A stretch of 64,000 nucleotides of DNA from Arthrobacter sp. OY3WO11. GTDB taxonomy: Bacteria; Actinomycetota; Actinomycetes; Actinomycetales; Micrococcaceae. A model generated the notes under the pieces. That model had not been told where the DNA came from and made no database searches. It worked only from the letters and a program-made list of their open reading frames with translations. How positions within the stretch are numbered: the stretch's first letter is position 1; each line of letters starts with the position of its first letter. Positions 34,124 through 43,808 of this stretch are shown piece by piece. The translations under genes were made by a program, and so were the position numbers. Location of the stretch: positions 2,838,079 to 2,902,078 of the forward strand of contig NZ_LWLP01000001.1 in assembly GCF_001641125.1 (NCBI RefSeq), in the 5' to 3' direction.

Positions 34124-36289
34124 TTATTTGTCGTTATCCGACTTCGCACCAAGCGTCGTCTTCTGGACCTGCATGAGGAACTCGACGTTGCTCTGGGTTT
34201 CCCGGATCTTGTTGGTCAGCAGCTCAAGGCTCTGCTGGGTCTCGAGTCCGGAAAGGACGCGGCGCAGCTTCCACATGATCTTGACTTCCTCGGGCGAGAG
34301 CAGGTTCTCCTCGCGGCGTGTGCCGGACGCGTTGACGTCCACGGCCGGGAAGATGCGCTTGTCAGCCAGCTGGCGGGACAGGCGGAGCTCCATGTTGCCG
34401 GTGCCCTTGAACTCCTCGAAGATGACCTCATCCATCTTGGAACCGGTCTCCACGAGCGCGGTGGCAAGGATGGTGAGCGAACCGCCGTTTTCGATGTTGC
34501 GGGCTGCACCGAAGAACCGCTTGGGCGGGTACAGCGCGGCGGAGTCCACGCCACCGGACAGGATGCGGCCGGAGGCCGGTGCTGCCAGGTTGTAGGCGCG
34601 GCCCAGGCGGGTCATGGAGTCCAGCAGTACCACCACGTCCATGCCCATTTCCACGAGGCGCTTGGCGCGTTCGATGGAAAGCTCGGCCACGGTGGTGTGG
34701 TCATCGGCAGGACGGTCGAAGGTGGAGGCAATGACCTCACCCTTGACGGTGCGCTGCATGTCCGTGACTTCTTCGGGGCGTTCGTCAACCAGCACCATCA
34801 TGAGGTGGACCTCAGGGTTGTTGGTGGTGATTGCGTTGGCGATGGACTGCAGAATGAGCGTCTTGCCGGCCTTCGGGGGCGAAACGATCAGGCCACGCTG
34901 GCCCTTGCCGATGGGAGCCACAAGGTCGATGACGCGGGGGCCGATCTTCTTGGGATCGGTTTCCAGCCGCAGGCGCTCTGACGGGTAGAGCGGAACCAGC
35001 TTGGCGAACTCAACGCGGTCCTTGAGCTCCTCGGCGGTCTTGCCGTTCACCGAGGTGACGCGGACCAGTGCGTTGAACTTCTGGCGGGCGGACTGCTGGC
35101 TGCGGTCTTCGCCTTCGCGGGGTGCACGGATTGCACCGACGACGGCGTCGCCCTTGCGCAGGTTGTACTTCTTGACCTGGGCCAGGGAAACGTAGACGTC
35201 GTTGGGGCCCGGCAGGTAGCCGGAGGTGCGGATGAACGCGTAGTTCTCCAGGACGTCGAGGATGCCCGCGACGGGCAGCAGGACGTCATCCTCGGTGACC
35301 TCGACGTCATCGACGTCCGGTCCCTGGGAACGGCCGCGGCGGCGGTCGTTGCGGTCGCGGAAGCGGTCGTTGCGGGAGTTGTCACGGCTGTCCTGGCCGC
35401 CGGAGCGGTCATTGCGGTCGTTCCGGTCCCGGCGGTTGCGGCGGTTCCGGCGGCTGCCACCATCGGAGTCATCGCCGTCGCGGGTGTTGTCGCGGTTGTC
35501 ATCGCGGCGGGCGCCTTCGCGCTGGCCTGCCTCGCGGCTGCCGGCGTTGTCCCGGCCGCTGTCGGCATTCTCGCGGGCAGCGTTATCGCGTCCGGCGTTG
35601 TCACGGCCGCGGGTGCGGCCGCCTTCACGGCGGTCGGTGCGCTGGCCGGAATCGCCGGCCTCCGCGGGAGTTTCGGTGCGCTGTTCCGACGTGCGCTGTT
35701 CTGAAGTCCGCTGTTCGACGACCGCCTGTTCAGCAGGTGCTTCGGCGGCCTCGGCAGCCTGCGGCGCAGCGGCTGCTTCGCCGCGGCGGCGGTTGCGGGT
35801 GCGCGGCTGGCGGCGTTCGGTAGCACTTTCGGGCGCTTCGGTGGCCTCGGCAGCGGGTGCCTCAACCGGAGCGGCGGTGCTCGTTTCGGCGGTGGCCGGC
35901 TCCGTGGCCGCCGGTGCCACAACTCCGTCGCTGACGGCGCGCCGGCTGCGTCCGCGGCCACGTGCCCGGGTTCCTTCCGCGGGAGCTTCCGTTGCTTCAG
36001 CGGCCGGGGAAGACACTGCGGTGGCAGCGGCCGGGAGTTCCACGGCCTTTTCGGTTGCCCTGGCGGGAGCCTTGGTCATGGGAGTACCGGCGCGGTGGGC
36101 GGAGATGGCCGAAACCAGGTCCCCCTTGCGCATCCGGGAACCGCCTGAAATGCCGAGCTGGCTGGCAAGTGCCTGCAGCTGGGCGAGCTTGAGGCCTGCA
36201 AGGCCGCTGCTCTTGGCGGGAGCTGCCGGTGATTCGGCAGCAGAAGATGATAGTTCCACAGCTGGCGACAGCTCAGTGGTTTCGGTCAC
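34124..36289 (-). CDS. rho: transcription termination factor Rho with large polar insert
   Basis: A 721-aa hexameric RNA helicase/ATPase. Residues about 30-65 are the N-terminal helix bundle (GLKLAQLQALASQLGISGGSR). Residues about 75-330 are a low-complexity insert rich in Ala/Pro/Glu, then Arg/Asp/Asn/Gly (REGGRTRGRDNAGRDNAAR, repeated EQRTSEQRT). The RNA-binding cold-shock fold follows (LPVAGILDVLENYAFIRTSGYL), then the motor with P-loop SPPKAGKTLIL, the Q-loop and R-loop regions. The insert is usual in high-GC actinobacteria and extends RNA binding. Start GTG with GGGGGAAGGA upstream. Leader hairpins precede it. Confidence 0.97.
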   Translation of the reverse strand: MTETTELSPAVELSSSAAESPAAPAKSSGLAGLKLAQLQALASQLGISGGSRMRKGDLVSAISAHRAGTPMTKAPARATEKAVELPAAATAVSSPAAEATEAPAEGTRARGRGRSRRAVSDGVVAPAATEPATAETSTAAPVEAPAAEATEAPESATERRQPRTRNRRRGEAAAAPQAAEAAEAPAEQAVVEQRTSEQRTSEQRTETPAEAGDSGQRTDRREGGRTRGRDNAGRDNAARENADSGRDNAGSREAGQREGARRDDNRDNTRDGDDSDGGSRRNRRNRRDRNDRNDRSGGQDSRDNSRNDRFRDRNDRRRGRSQGPDVDDVEVTEDDVLLPVAGILDVLENYAFIRTSGYLPGPNDVYVSLAQVKKYNLRKGDAVVGAIRAPREGEDRSQQSARQKFNALVRVTSVNGKTAEELKDRVEFAKLVPLYPSERLRLETDPKKIGPRVIDLVAPIGKGQRGLIVSPPKAGKTLILQSIANAITTNNPEVHLMMVLVDERPEEVTDMQRTVKGEVIASTFDRPADDHTTVAELSIERAKRLVEMGMDVVVLLDSMTRLGRAYNLAAPASGRILSGGVDSAALYPPKRFFGAARNIENGGSLTILATALVETGSKMDEVIFEEFKGTGNMELRLSRQLADKRIFPAVDVNASGTRREENLLSPEEVKIMWKLRRVLSGLETQQSLELLTNKIRETQSNVEFLMQVQKTTLGAKSDNDK

Positions 36290-36343
36290 GAAGGATCCTT
36301 CCCCCTCGACGGCGTCCAGACTGGGAGCTGGACGCGATGATTT

Positions 36344-36372
36344 GATCTGGGCTGCAGTTCAGATCTGCAGCC
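36344..36372 (-). promoter_or_regulatory. rho: two mutually exclusive hairpins in the rho leader
   Basis: In the 296-nt gap before rho, 36350-36357 and 36365-36372 form a perfect 8-bp stem (GGCTGCAG/CTGCAGCC, 7-nt loop), while 36344-36349 and 36360-36365 can pair instead (GATCTG/CAGATC). They overlap and exclude each other. A further 7-bp stem (36312-36318 with 36329-36335) lies nearer the start. No gene is seen in this gap. Attenuation of rho by Rho itself is known in E. coli; a similar role is inferred. Confidence 0.5.
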
Positions 36373-36585
36373 GGATTGCTCGGCCTTGCCGGTTGGATTT
36401 CGGCCAGCAGGGCCGGATACTGATTCACCTTGCGCTCCACCCATGGCGGGACGCCGGACTGACGCTTCAGGGGCAGTTTGAGTGCTGCAGATTCCTGCGA
36501 CAGACCTAGCAGGCGGCACCGGAATGGATTGCGCAGTAAGAGACCAGGCGGCAACTAAGTGCAAAAGCAGATCAGATAGGCGGAA

Positions 36586-37560
36586 TTACCGCCGGTGCAA
36601 CTCCACCTTAGCACCTTCGACGTCCACTGCCAGCTTCAGTACGCGCCAGGCAATATCCGGCGTGTTGGCTGCGGTGAACTGCCCGATGAAAGCCACTGCG
36701 GCGGCGGCTTCGGCTTCTCCGTTGGCAAGGACCAGCACCGTGGGCCCCGCGCCTGAGACAACGGCGGCGTGGCCGGCGGCCCGCAGCGCACCGATGAGGG
36801 CTGCGCTGGGCCGCATTGCCTCGGCACGGTAGCTCTGGTGCAGGTAGTCTTCGGTGCCGGCCAGCAGGAATTCGGGGTTGTGCGTCAGCGCGTGGATCAG
36901 CAGCGCTGCACGGCCCGCGTTCATGGCAGCGGCGTGGTGACCCACCGATGCCGGCAGCAGGGCACGCGCTGCCTCCGTGGACAGTTCGTAATCCGGAACC
37001 GCGACGACCGGGATCACCGAATCCGCCACCGTGGCGCTGGTGCTGCTGTACTGCTCACTGTCCTGCCAGGACAGCGCCAGACCGCCGAAAATGGCGGGCG
37101 CGACGTTGTCCGGGTGGCCTTCGATTTCACTGGTCAGCTGCAGGACCCAGTCCCGGCCCCGGCGGTACGCTTCGGGAACCATGGCGTTTGCCGCCGAGAC
37201 TGCGGCCACCACCGCGGAGGCGGACGAGCCAAGGCCGCGCCCGTGGGGGTTGACGTTGTCGGCGGTCACCTTCAGGCCGCCGTGGCGGAAGCCCAGCCGT
37301 TCGAACGCCGCTTCCATGGCCCTGATCACCAGGTGGCTTGCATCCCGGGGCAGGGTTTCCGCCCCTTCGCCGCGGAGCTCGAACAGCAGTTCGTCTGTTT
37401 CCAGGCTCTCCACCGTCAGGGTGTCGTGCAATGCCAGGGCCAGGCCCAGGCTGTCATAGCCCGGGCCCAGGTTGGCTGTGGTTGCCGGCACCCGGACGGT
37501 GACGATCTGGCCGGCCTCGATGGGTTGCAGTCCGACAGCGGCCGGCGAGGTGGTTTCCAA
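36586..37560 (-). CDS. thrB: homoserine kinase
   Basis: A 324-aa GHMP kinase that phosphorylates homoserine for threonine synthesis. N-terminal VRVPATTANLGPGYDSLGLAL, ATP loop NPHGRGLGSSASAVV, and C-terminal AAVVSGAGPTVLVLAN are typical. It seems to begin with TTG at 37560, two bases after the thrC stop; no other start fits before the conserved core, so coupling to thrC is likely. It is the last gene of the argS-lysA-hom-thrC-thrB operon. Confidence 0.95.
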   Translation of the reverse strand: METTSPAAVGLQPIEAGQIVTVRVPATTANLGPGYDSLGLALALHDTLTVESLETDELLFELRGEGAETLPRDASHLVIRAMEAAFERLGFRHGGLKVTADNVNPHGRGLGSSASAVVAAVSAANAMVPEAYRRGRDWVLQLTSEIEGHPDNVAPAIFGGLALSWQDSEQYSSTSATVADSVIPVVAVPDYELSTEAARALLPASVGHHAAAMNAGRAALLIHALTHNPEFLLAGTEDYLHQSYRAEAMRPSAALIGALRAAGHAAVVSGAGPTVLVLANGEAEAAAAVAFIGQFTAANTPDIAWRVLKLAVDVEGAKVELHRR

Positions 37561-37562
37561 GG

Positions 37563-38669
37563 CTATTTTTCTTCCAGTCCCAGTTCAGCAGCAACCGTGA
37601 CCACGTCGTTGGGTACCTTGACCGGCTGTACGTCGCTGCCGTCCTCGGTGCGCAGGGCCCACTGGGGGTCCTTGAGCCCGTGGCCCGTGACGGTGATGAC
37701 GATGGTCTTGCCGGAGGGGACTTCCCCGGCGGCGTGCTTCTTAAGGAGCCCTGCCACACCGGCGGCCGAGCCCGGCTCGACGAAGACTCCTTCGCGGGCG
37801 GACAACCAGCGGTGCGCAGTGAGGATCTCTTCATCCGTGACGGAGTCGATCAGTCCGCCGGATTCGTCGCGGGCGCCGATGGCACCGTCCCAGGAGGCGG
37901 GGTTGCCAATGCGGATGGCCGTGGCGATGGTGTCGGGCTCGGTGATGGGGTGGCCGGCGACGAAGGGCGCAGCACCTGCCGCCTGGAAGCCCCACATCGC
38001 GGGGGTCCTGGTGGAGACGGCGGGAAGGGTACCCGCTGTTTCGGACTCGAACGGAGCGGAGTACTCCTTGTAGCCCTTCCAGTACGCGGTAATGTTCCCG
38101 GCATTGCCCACCGGCAGGACATGGATGTCCGGGGCGTCGCCCAGCGCGTCGACGATTTCGAAGGCGCCGGTCTTCTGTCCCTGGATGCGGGCAGGGTTCA
38201 CCGAGTTCACCAGGAACACCGGGTAGGACTCCCCCAGCTTCCGGGCGATGTCCAGGCAGTTGTCAAAGTTGCCGTCCACCTGGAGCAGCGTGGCGCCATG
38301 GGCGATCGCCTGGCTGAGCTTGCCCATGGAGATCTTGCCTTCAGGCACCAGAACCGCGCACTTCAGGCCGGCGGCGGTGGCGTAGGCAGCGGCGGAGGCG
38401 GAGGTGTTGCCCGTGGAGGCACAGACGACCGCTTTCGCGCCGGAGGCAACGGCCGCCGTCATGGCCATCGTCATACCGCGGTCCTTGAACGAACCGGTGG
38501 GGTTCATGCCCTCCACCTTGAGGTACACCTCGGAACCGGTGAGCTCCGAAAGCTTCTGCGCGTGCACCAGGGGGGTGCCGCCCTCACCCAGGGTAATCAC
38601 CCTGGTGGATTCCGTCACGGGCAGACGGTCAGCGTATTCGCGGATGACACCGCGCCATTGGTGAGCCAC
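37563..38669 (-). CDS. thrC: threonine synthase
   Basis: A 368-aa PLP enzyme converting O-phosphohomoserine to threonine. The PLP lysine is in [11 protein letters not shown]; the phosphate loop is [32 protein letters not shown] fits the type of threonine synthase found in actinobacteria. The GTG start directly follows the hom stop (TAAGTG, no gap). Confidence 0.96.
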   Translation of the reverse strand: MAHQWRGVIREYADRLPVTESTRVITLGEGGTPLVHAQKLSELTGSEVYLKVEGMNPTGSFKDRGMTMAMTAAVASGAKAVVCASTGNTSASAAAYATAAGLKCAVLVPEGKISMGKLSQAIAHGATLLQVDGNFDNCLDIARKLGESYPVFLVNSVNPARIQGQKTGAFEIVDALGDAPDIHVLPVGNAGNITAYWKGYKEYSAPFESETAGTLPAVSTRTPAMWGFQAAGAAPFVAGHPITEPDTIATAIRIGNPASWDGAIGARDESGGLIDSVTDEEILTAHRWLSAREGVFVEPGSAAGVAGLLKKHAAGEVPSGKTIVITVTGHGLKDPQWALRTEDGSDVQPVKVPNDVVTVAAELGLEEK

Positions 38670-39998
38670 TTAGACTCCTTCTACCCGCAGAACGGATGTA
38701 ACTGAATTGATAACGTCCAGGCCCTTCACGGCCTCGACGGTGGCCGCAAGGGCAGCCTCTGACGCGCGGTGGGTGACGATCCGCAGCTCGGCGGATTCCA
38801 CGTTGGACTCCGCGTCGCGGTGGATGGTCTGCCGCATGATCTCGATGGACACGCCATGCTCGGCGAAGAGCTGGGCAATCCTGGCCAGCACGCCGGGCTG
38901 GTCGGCGACGTCGAGCCCGATGTAGTAGCTGGTGACGGCCGCGTCGATCGGCAGCGCCGCAACCTGGCCGGTGGTGGTTTCCGTCCGGCCGGGGCCGCCC
39001 AGGACCAGGCTGCGCGCGGCCGAGACCAGGTCGCCCAGGACGGCGGACGCCGTGGGGGTGCCGCCGGCTCCCTGTCCGTAGAACATCAGTTCGCCGGCGT
39101 TCTCGGCCTCGATGAACACCGCATTGAAGGCGCCGTGGACGGCAGCAAGCGGGTGCTCGCGGGGAAGCAGCGTGGGGTGCACGCGCACGGACACGCCCTC
39201 GCCGCCGCCCGTTTCTGTGTCTGCAACATGAAGCTTTTCCGCAATCGCCAGCAGCTTGATGACAAAGCCGGCGTCCTTGGCAGCGGCGATATCCGCCGCA
39301 GTCACGGAGGTGATTCCTTCGCAGTGGACGTTTTCCAGGGCGAACCGGGTGTGGAAGGAGAGCGAGGCAAGGATGGCGGCCTTCGCGGCGGCATCGTGGC
39401 CTTCGACGTCGGCCGTGGGGTCCGCCTCCGCGTAGCCAAGGCGCTGCGCTTCAGCGAGGGCATCGGCGAACTGGGCTCCGGTGGTGTCCATCTGGTCAAG
39501 GATGAAATTGGTGGTGCCGTTGACGATGCCCAGGACGCGCGTGATGCGGTCGCCGGCGAGGCTGTCGCGGATGGGCCGCAGGATGGGAATGGCTCCGGCG
39601 ACGGCGGCCTCGTAGGACAGCTGGACGCCCGCTTTGTCCGCCTCTTCGTGCAGGGTGGGACCGTCCTGCGCCACGAGCGCCTTGTTGCCCGTGACGACGC
39701 AGGCACCGTTGCGGAGGGCAGAAAGGATCAGCGTGCGGGCAGGCTCGATGCCGCCCATCAGCTCGATCACCAGGTCCGCGTCCTTCACCAGGGTGTCGGC
39801 GTCGGTGGTGAAAAGGTCCTGAGGAAGGTCCACGTCGCGCTTGGCGTGGACGTTGCGCACGGCGATGCCGCTCAACTGCAGCTTCGCGCCCGCGCGGGCG
39901 GCAAGGGTGTCGGCGTCCTCGATGAGAATCCGCGCAACCTGGGCCCCAACGTTGCCACAGCCCAGCAGGGCCACTTTCAGGGTTCGCAATTCGGTCAT
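38670..39998 (-). CDS. hom: homoserine dehydrogenase
   Basis: A 442-aa enzyme reducing aspartate semialdehyde to homoserine. NAD(P) motif VALLGCGNVGAQVARIL, then VVTGNKALVAQDG and VNGTTNFILDQM of the catalytic domain, and a C-terminal ACT domain (YIGLDVADQPGVLARIAQLF, residues about 360-435) which in this family carries threonine feedback. The ATG starts immediately after the lysA stop, with no intergenic base. Central branch point between the lysine and threonine arms encoded here. Confidence 0.97.
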   Translation of the reverse strand: MTELRTLKVALLGCGNVGAQVARILIEDADTLAARAGAKLQLSGIAVRNVHAKRDVDLPQDLFTTDADTLVKDADLVIELMGGIEPARTLILSALRNGACVVTGNKALVAQDGPTLHEEADKAGVQLSYEAAVAGAIPILRPIRDSLAGDRITRVLGIVNGTTNFILDQMDTTGAQFADALAEAQRLGYAEADPTADVEGHDAAAKAAILASLSFHTRFALENVHCEGITSVTAADIAAAKDAGFVIKLLAIAEKLHVADTETGGGEGVSVRVHPTLLPREHPLAAVHGAFNAVFIEAENAGELMFYGQGAGGTPTASAVLGDLVSAARSLVLGGPGRTETTTGQVAALPIDAAVTSYYIGLDVADQPGVLARIAQLFAEHGVSIEIMRQTIHRDAESNVESAELRIVTHRASEAALAATVEAVKGLDVINSVTSVLRVEGV

Positions 39999-41489
39999 TC
40001 AGACTCCCATGTCGCGGTTCAGCAGATCTTCTTCGGTTTCCCCGCGGACAATCAGCCGGGCAGATCCGTCGCGCACCGCGACAACGCCCGGCCGGGCCAG
40101 ATAGTTGTAGTTGCTTGACAGGGCCCAGCAGTAGGCGCCGGTACCCGGTACAGCAAGCAGATCACCGGCTGCCACGTCCTCGGGCAGATATACATCTCTA
40201 ACAACTATGTCGCCGCTCTCGCAATGTTTGCCCACCACGCGGGACAGCTGCGGGCCGGCGGCGGACGTGCGGGACGCCAGGATTGCCGAGTAATCCGCGT
40301 CGTACAGCACCGGGCGGGCGTTGTCGCTCATGCCGCCGTCCACTGAAACATAGCGGCGCGGATACGTAACGTTGTTGCCGGCGTCACTCGCGTCCGGACC
40401 GGGCGCATCCACGCGCACCGTCTTGAGCGTTCCCACCTCATACAGGGTGAAGGTGGTGCTGCCCACAATGGCGCGGCCGGGTTCGATGGAGATGCGGGGA
40501 GCGTCAATGCCCAATTCAGCGCAGGTTGAACGCACGACGGCGGCCATCGCCTCCGCAATTTCCGTTGCAGGGCGGGGGGTGTCCACCGGTGTGTACGCAA
40601 TGCCGTAACCACCGCCAAGATCCAGCTCGGGCAGGACGATGGAGTACTTCTCCTGCATCGCGGCGAGGAAACGGAGGAGCTTCTGGGCGGCAAGGGCAAA
40701 ACCGTCCGGTTCGAAGATCTGGGAGCCGATGTGGCAGTGCAGCCCCAGCAGTTCGATGCCCGGATGCGCCGACGCAGCCGCGACGGCCTCCTCGGCAGCC
40801 GACAGGCCGGCCTGTTCGGTGGTGTCCGCGGTCATGGAGAGGCCGAACTTCTGGTCCTCGTGGGCAGTGGCGATGAACTCGTGGGTGTGGGCGTGCACGC
40901 CGGGCGTCAGCCGCAGCATGACTTTGGCCTGTTCCCCCCGGCGTTCGGCGATGTCACCAACCCGGACCAGCTCGCCGAGGCTGTCCACCACAATCCTGCC
41001 CAGCTTCATGTCCAGTGCACGGTGGATCTCGCGGTCTGACTTGTTGTTGCCGTGCAGAGCAACGTCCGCGCCGGGAATGCCGGCCTTTGCCGCGACCGCC
41101 AGCTCACCGCCGGAGGCAGTGTCCAGCCGGAGGCCCTCTTCCTCGACCCAGCGCACCACGGCGGTGCACAGGAACGACTTGCCGGCGTAATAGACGTCCA
41201 CTCCCCCGCAGATATCGGCAAACGCGTTGTTGAAGGCATCGCTGAAGGCGCGTGCCCTGGCGCGGAAATCGTCCTCGCTCATGACGAACAGCGGTGTCCC
41301 GTACTGCTGCTGAAGCTCACTGACCGGAATGCCGCCGACCGTGAGTTCACCTGAATCGTTCCGGGCTGCGTCCTGTGCCCACATCTTGGGCACCAAGGCA
41401 TTCAGGTCGGCGGGGACCGAAAGCCATTCGGGTGCCAGCGGGGACGCCTGGCCTTGGGAATCTTCGCGCTGCGGTGCCATGGGGGTCAC
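39999..41489 (-). CDS. lysA: diaminopimelate decarboxylase
   Basis: A 496-aa fold-III PLP enzyme forming lysine from meso-diaminopimelate. PLP Lys in DVYYAGKSFLC, HLLGL-type loop LLGLHCHIGSQIF, phosphate loop EPGRAIVGSTT, and the active-site Cys loop VGKHCESGDIV. The first 45 residues are an extra hydrophilic lead. The GTG start overlaps the argS stop by 4 nt (GTGA); an ATG 9 nt on is an alternative. It lies second in the argS-lysA-hom-thrC-thrB operon, the classic actinobacterial argS-lysA pair. Confidence 0.96.
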   Translation of the reverse strand: MTPMAPQREDSQGQASPLAPEWLSVPADLNALVPKMWAQDAARNDSGELTVGGIPVSELQQQYGTPLFVMSEDDFRARARAFSDAFNNAFADICGGVDVYYAGKSFLCTAVVRWVEEEGLRLDTASGGELAVAAKAGIPGADVALHGNNKSDREIHRALDMKLGRIVVDSLGELVRVGDIAERRGEQAKVMLRLTPGVHAHTHEFIATAHEDQKFGLSMTADTTEQAGLSAAEEAVAAASAHPGIELLGLHCHIGSQIFEPDGFALAAQKLLRFLAAMQEKYSIVLPELDLGGGYGIAYTPVDTPRPATEIAEAMAAVVRSTCAELGIDAPRISIEPGRAIVGSTTFTLYEVGTLKTVRVDAPGPDASDAGNNVTYPRRYVSVDGGMSDNARPVLYDADYSAILASRTSAAGPQLSRVVGKHCESGDIVVRDVYLPEDVAAGDLLAVPGTGAYCWALSSNYNYLARPGVVAVRDGSARLIVRGETEEDLLNRDMGV

Positions 41490-43150
41490 ATCCGTTCCGG
41501 CGCGGAAACGCCCAGCAGATCAAGGCCGTTGGCCAGCACCTGGCTGGTGGCGTCGTTGAGCCACAGGCGGGTGCGGTTGACATCCGTCACGGCTTCATCG
41601 CCCATGGGCGCAATCCGGCAGGCGTCATACCAGCGGTGGTAGGCACCGGCAATCACTTCAAGGTGCCGGGCCACCCGGTGCGGCTCGCGCAGCTCAGCGG
41701 CCTTGGCCACGATCGAGGGGTAGCTGCCCAGGTATGAGAGCAGCTCGTTCTCCGTGGCGTGGTCCAACAGGGAGGCGTCAAAGGAGTCTTGGCCGTCAAC
41801 CTGGCGTTCCACACCCGCGGCCACGGCGTTCCGGGCGGCGCCGCGGGAGCGGGCATGGGCGTACTGCACATAGAACACCGGGTTTTCATTGCTGTGCTTC
41901 TTCAGCAGCTCGGGATCCAGGGTCAACGGCGAATCCGCAGGGAACCGGGCCAGGGAGTAGCGGACAGCGTCCTTCCCGAGCCAGTCGATCAGGTCCTTGA
42001 GCTCGATGATGTTTCCGGCACGCTTGGACAGCTTGGCTCCGTTGACGGACACGAGCTGTCCGATCAGCACCTCGATGTGGAGCTCGGGATCGTCGCCGGC
42101 GCAGGCAGCAATGGCCTTGAGCCGGTTGATGTAACCGTGGTGGTCCGCGCCCAGCAGGTAGATCTTCTCGGTAAAGCCCCTGTCTTTTTTGGACAGGTAG
42201 TAGGCGGCGTCCGCGGCGAAGTAGGTGGGCTCGCCGTTGGCGCGGATCATCACCCGGTCCTTGTCGTCGCCAAAGTCCGTGGTCCGCAGCCAGACCGCAC
42301 CGCCGTCGTCGAACACGTGGCCCTGCTCGCGCAGCCGCGCCACGGCACTTTCGATGGCGCCGGCGTCGTGCAGTTCCTGCTCGGAGAAGAAGACGTCGAA
42401 CTCCACGCCGAAGTCCGCAAGGGTGGCCTTGATGTCCTTCATCTGCGCCTGGTAGGCAGCGGCGCGGATGACCGGGAGGGCCGCTACTTCCGTCAGTTCG
42501 CGGATGTCAGGGTGCTCGGTAAGCACCTCGTGGCCAAGGTCGGCGATGTACTGCCCGGGGTAGCCGCCGTCGGGCACGGGAAGCCCGTGGAGCCGGTTGT
42601 AGACGGAGTGGGCGAAGACGTTCATCTGCGTGCCGGCGTCGTTGATGTAGTACTCAGCGGTGACCTCGGCACCGGAGGCGCGCAGGACGCGGGCGATCGA
42701 ATCCCCCAAGGCCGCCCAGCGGGTGTGCCCGATGTGCAGGGGCCCGGTGGGGTTGGCGGAAACGAACTCCATGTTCACGGTGTGGCCGGCGAGCGCGGAG
42801 TTGGTGCCGTACTGCTTTCCGGCTTCGATAATCGCCTTGGCGAGGGCACCGGCCGCGGCGGCGTCCACAGTGATGTTCAGGAACCCCGGGCCTGCGATGT
42901 CCACGGCGGAAACGCCGTCGATGGACTTCAGCCGTGCGCTGAGGATCGTGGCGAATTCCCGTGGGTTGGTGCCCGCCTGCTTGGCCAGCTGAAGGGCGAT
43001 ATTGGTGGCCCAGTCTCCGTGGTCCCTGTTCTTTGGCCGCTCCACGCGCACCTCATCAGGCACAGCTGATGCAGGAAGGGCGATGTCGCCGGCGGCGACG
43101 GCTTCCTTCAGGCAGGCGGATATGGCGAGGGAGAGTTCTTCGGGAGTCAC
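41486..43150 (-). CDS. argS: arginyl-tRNA synthetase
   Basis: A 554-aa class Ia synthetase. HIGH motif ANPTGPLHIGHTRWAALGD, KMSKS-equivalent GAKLSKRAGNIIEL, N-terminal Add-1 tRNA-binding domain and C-terminal anticodon-binding helices ending in LGVSAPERM. GTG start, with a TAGGCT -10 box 6 nt before it, so the whole amino-acid operon is probably driven from a leaderless promoter here. In Corynebacterium argS-lysA is regulated by lysine and arginine; no operator is obvious in this sequence. Confidence 0.97.
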   Translation of the reverse strand: MTPEELSLAISACLKEAVAAGDIALPASAVPDEVRVERPKNRDHGDWATNIALQLAKQAGTNPREFATILSARLKSIDGVSAVDIAGPGFLNITVDAAAAGALAKAIIEAGKQYGTNSALAGHTVNMEFVSANPTGPLHIGHTRWAALGDSIARVLRASGAEVTAEYYINDAGTQMNVFAHSVYNRLHGLPVPDGGYPGQYIADLGHEVLTEHPDIRELTEVAALPVIRAAAYQAQMKDIKATLADFGVEFDVFFSEQELHDAGAIESAVARLREQGHVFDDGGAVWLRTTDFGDDKDRVMIRANGEPTYFAADAAYYLSKKDRGFTEKIYLLGADHHGYINRLKAIAACAGDDPELHIEVLIGQLVSVNGAKLSKRAGNIIELKDLIDWLGKDAVRYSLARFPADSPLTLDPELLKKHSNENPVFYVQYAHARSRGAARNAVAAGVERQVDGQDSFDASLLDHATENELLSYLGSYPSIVAKAAELREPHRVARHLEVIAGAYHRWYDACRIAPMGDEAVTDVNRTRLWLNDATSQVLANGLDLLGVSAPERM

Positions 43151-43156
43151 CCCTCT

Positions 43157-43162
43157 AGCCTA
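43157..43162 (-). promoter_or_regulatory. argS: -10 box, promoter of the argS-lysA-hom-thrC-thrB operon
   Basis: TAGGCT (minus strand) ends 6 nt before the GTG at 43150; the spacer AGAGGG could also serve as a close ribosome site. Inferred. Confidence 0.45.
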
Positions 43163-43331
43163 CCGGGGGCCCAGTAACAGCAAGTAATTCGGGGCGTTTT
43201 GATGCCCTGGGGGTCCACAGGAAACGGTGAACGCGGCCACAGGTTGAACCAATACGCTGTGTTCGGCGTTGAGAACACCGTAACCACTTAGCAGTTCCTG
43301 CCCCGAGTCCACTGACGAAACGAGAGCCCTG

Positions 43332-43805
43332 ATGAGACCCTCAGTCCGTAAAAGTGTTTATGCCGGAATCGCCGGCCTGTCCCTGGCAGGAACGGTGGCC
43401 GCCTGCGCCCCGTCTGCCGGAGACTCCTCCCCCGCGCCCGCAGCCCCCGGCAGCAGCGCAACCGGAAGCACTCCCTCATCCGGCGCATCAACGCCGGCCG
43501 GCAGCGGATCGGACTACAAGGACGGCACCTACAGCGCGGATGGAACGTACGTCTCGCCGAACGGCACCGAAACTGTGGGCGTGGAGCTGACCCTGGCCTC
43601 CGGGACCGTCACGGACGTGCAGATCACGCAGCACCCGTCCAACCCGAACACCCGCAAGTTCCAGGGCGAGTTCGCCGGGGGGATCGCGGGACAGGTGGTG
43701 GGCAAGAGCATTGATGAGCTCAATGTTTCCAAGGTTGCCGGTTCCTCCCTCACCAGCGGCGGCTTCAACCAGGCAGTGGAGCAGATCAAGTCGGAAGCGC
43801 GATAG
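43332..43805 (+). CDS. FMN-binding domain lipoprotein
   Basis: A 157-aa exported lipoprotein: signal peptide with lipobox TVAAC (lipid on Cys25), a 35-residue Ser/Pro/Gly linker, then a single FMN_bind domain (DGTYSADGTYVSPNGTETV to VEQIKSEAR). The flavin-acceptor loop, SGAT-like in RnfG/NqrC, reads VAGSSLTSGGF, so Ser139 stands where Thr is usual. Start ATG with GAGAG upstream. It is followed 3 nt later by an ApbE flavin transferase and then by an RnfD/FNR fusion, so it most likely carries covalent FMN as an outer electron carrier. Confidence 0.92.
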   Translation: MRPSVRKSVYAGIAGLSLAGTVAACAPSAGDSSPAPAAPGSSATGSTPSSGASTPAGSGSDYKDGTYSADGTYVSPNGTETVGVELTLASGTVTDVQITQHPSNPNTRKFQGEFAGGIAGQVVGKSIDELNVSKVAGSSLTSGGFNQAVEQIKSEAR

Positions 43806-43808
43806 GAC

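Noticed and set aside
35262..36509. 415-codon Arg/Ser-rich frame opposite rho
   Set aside because: It is the complement of the Asp/Arg/Ala-rich Rho insert and runs through the rho leader.
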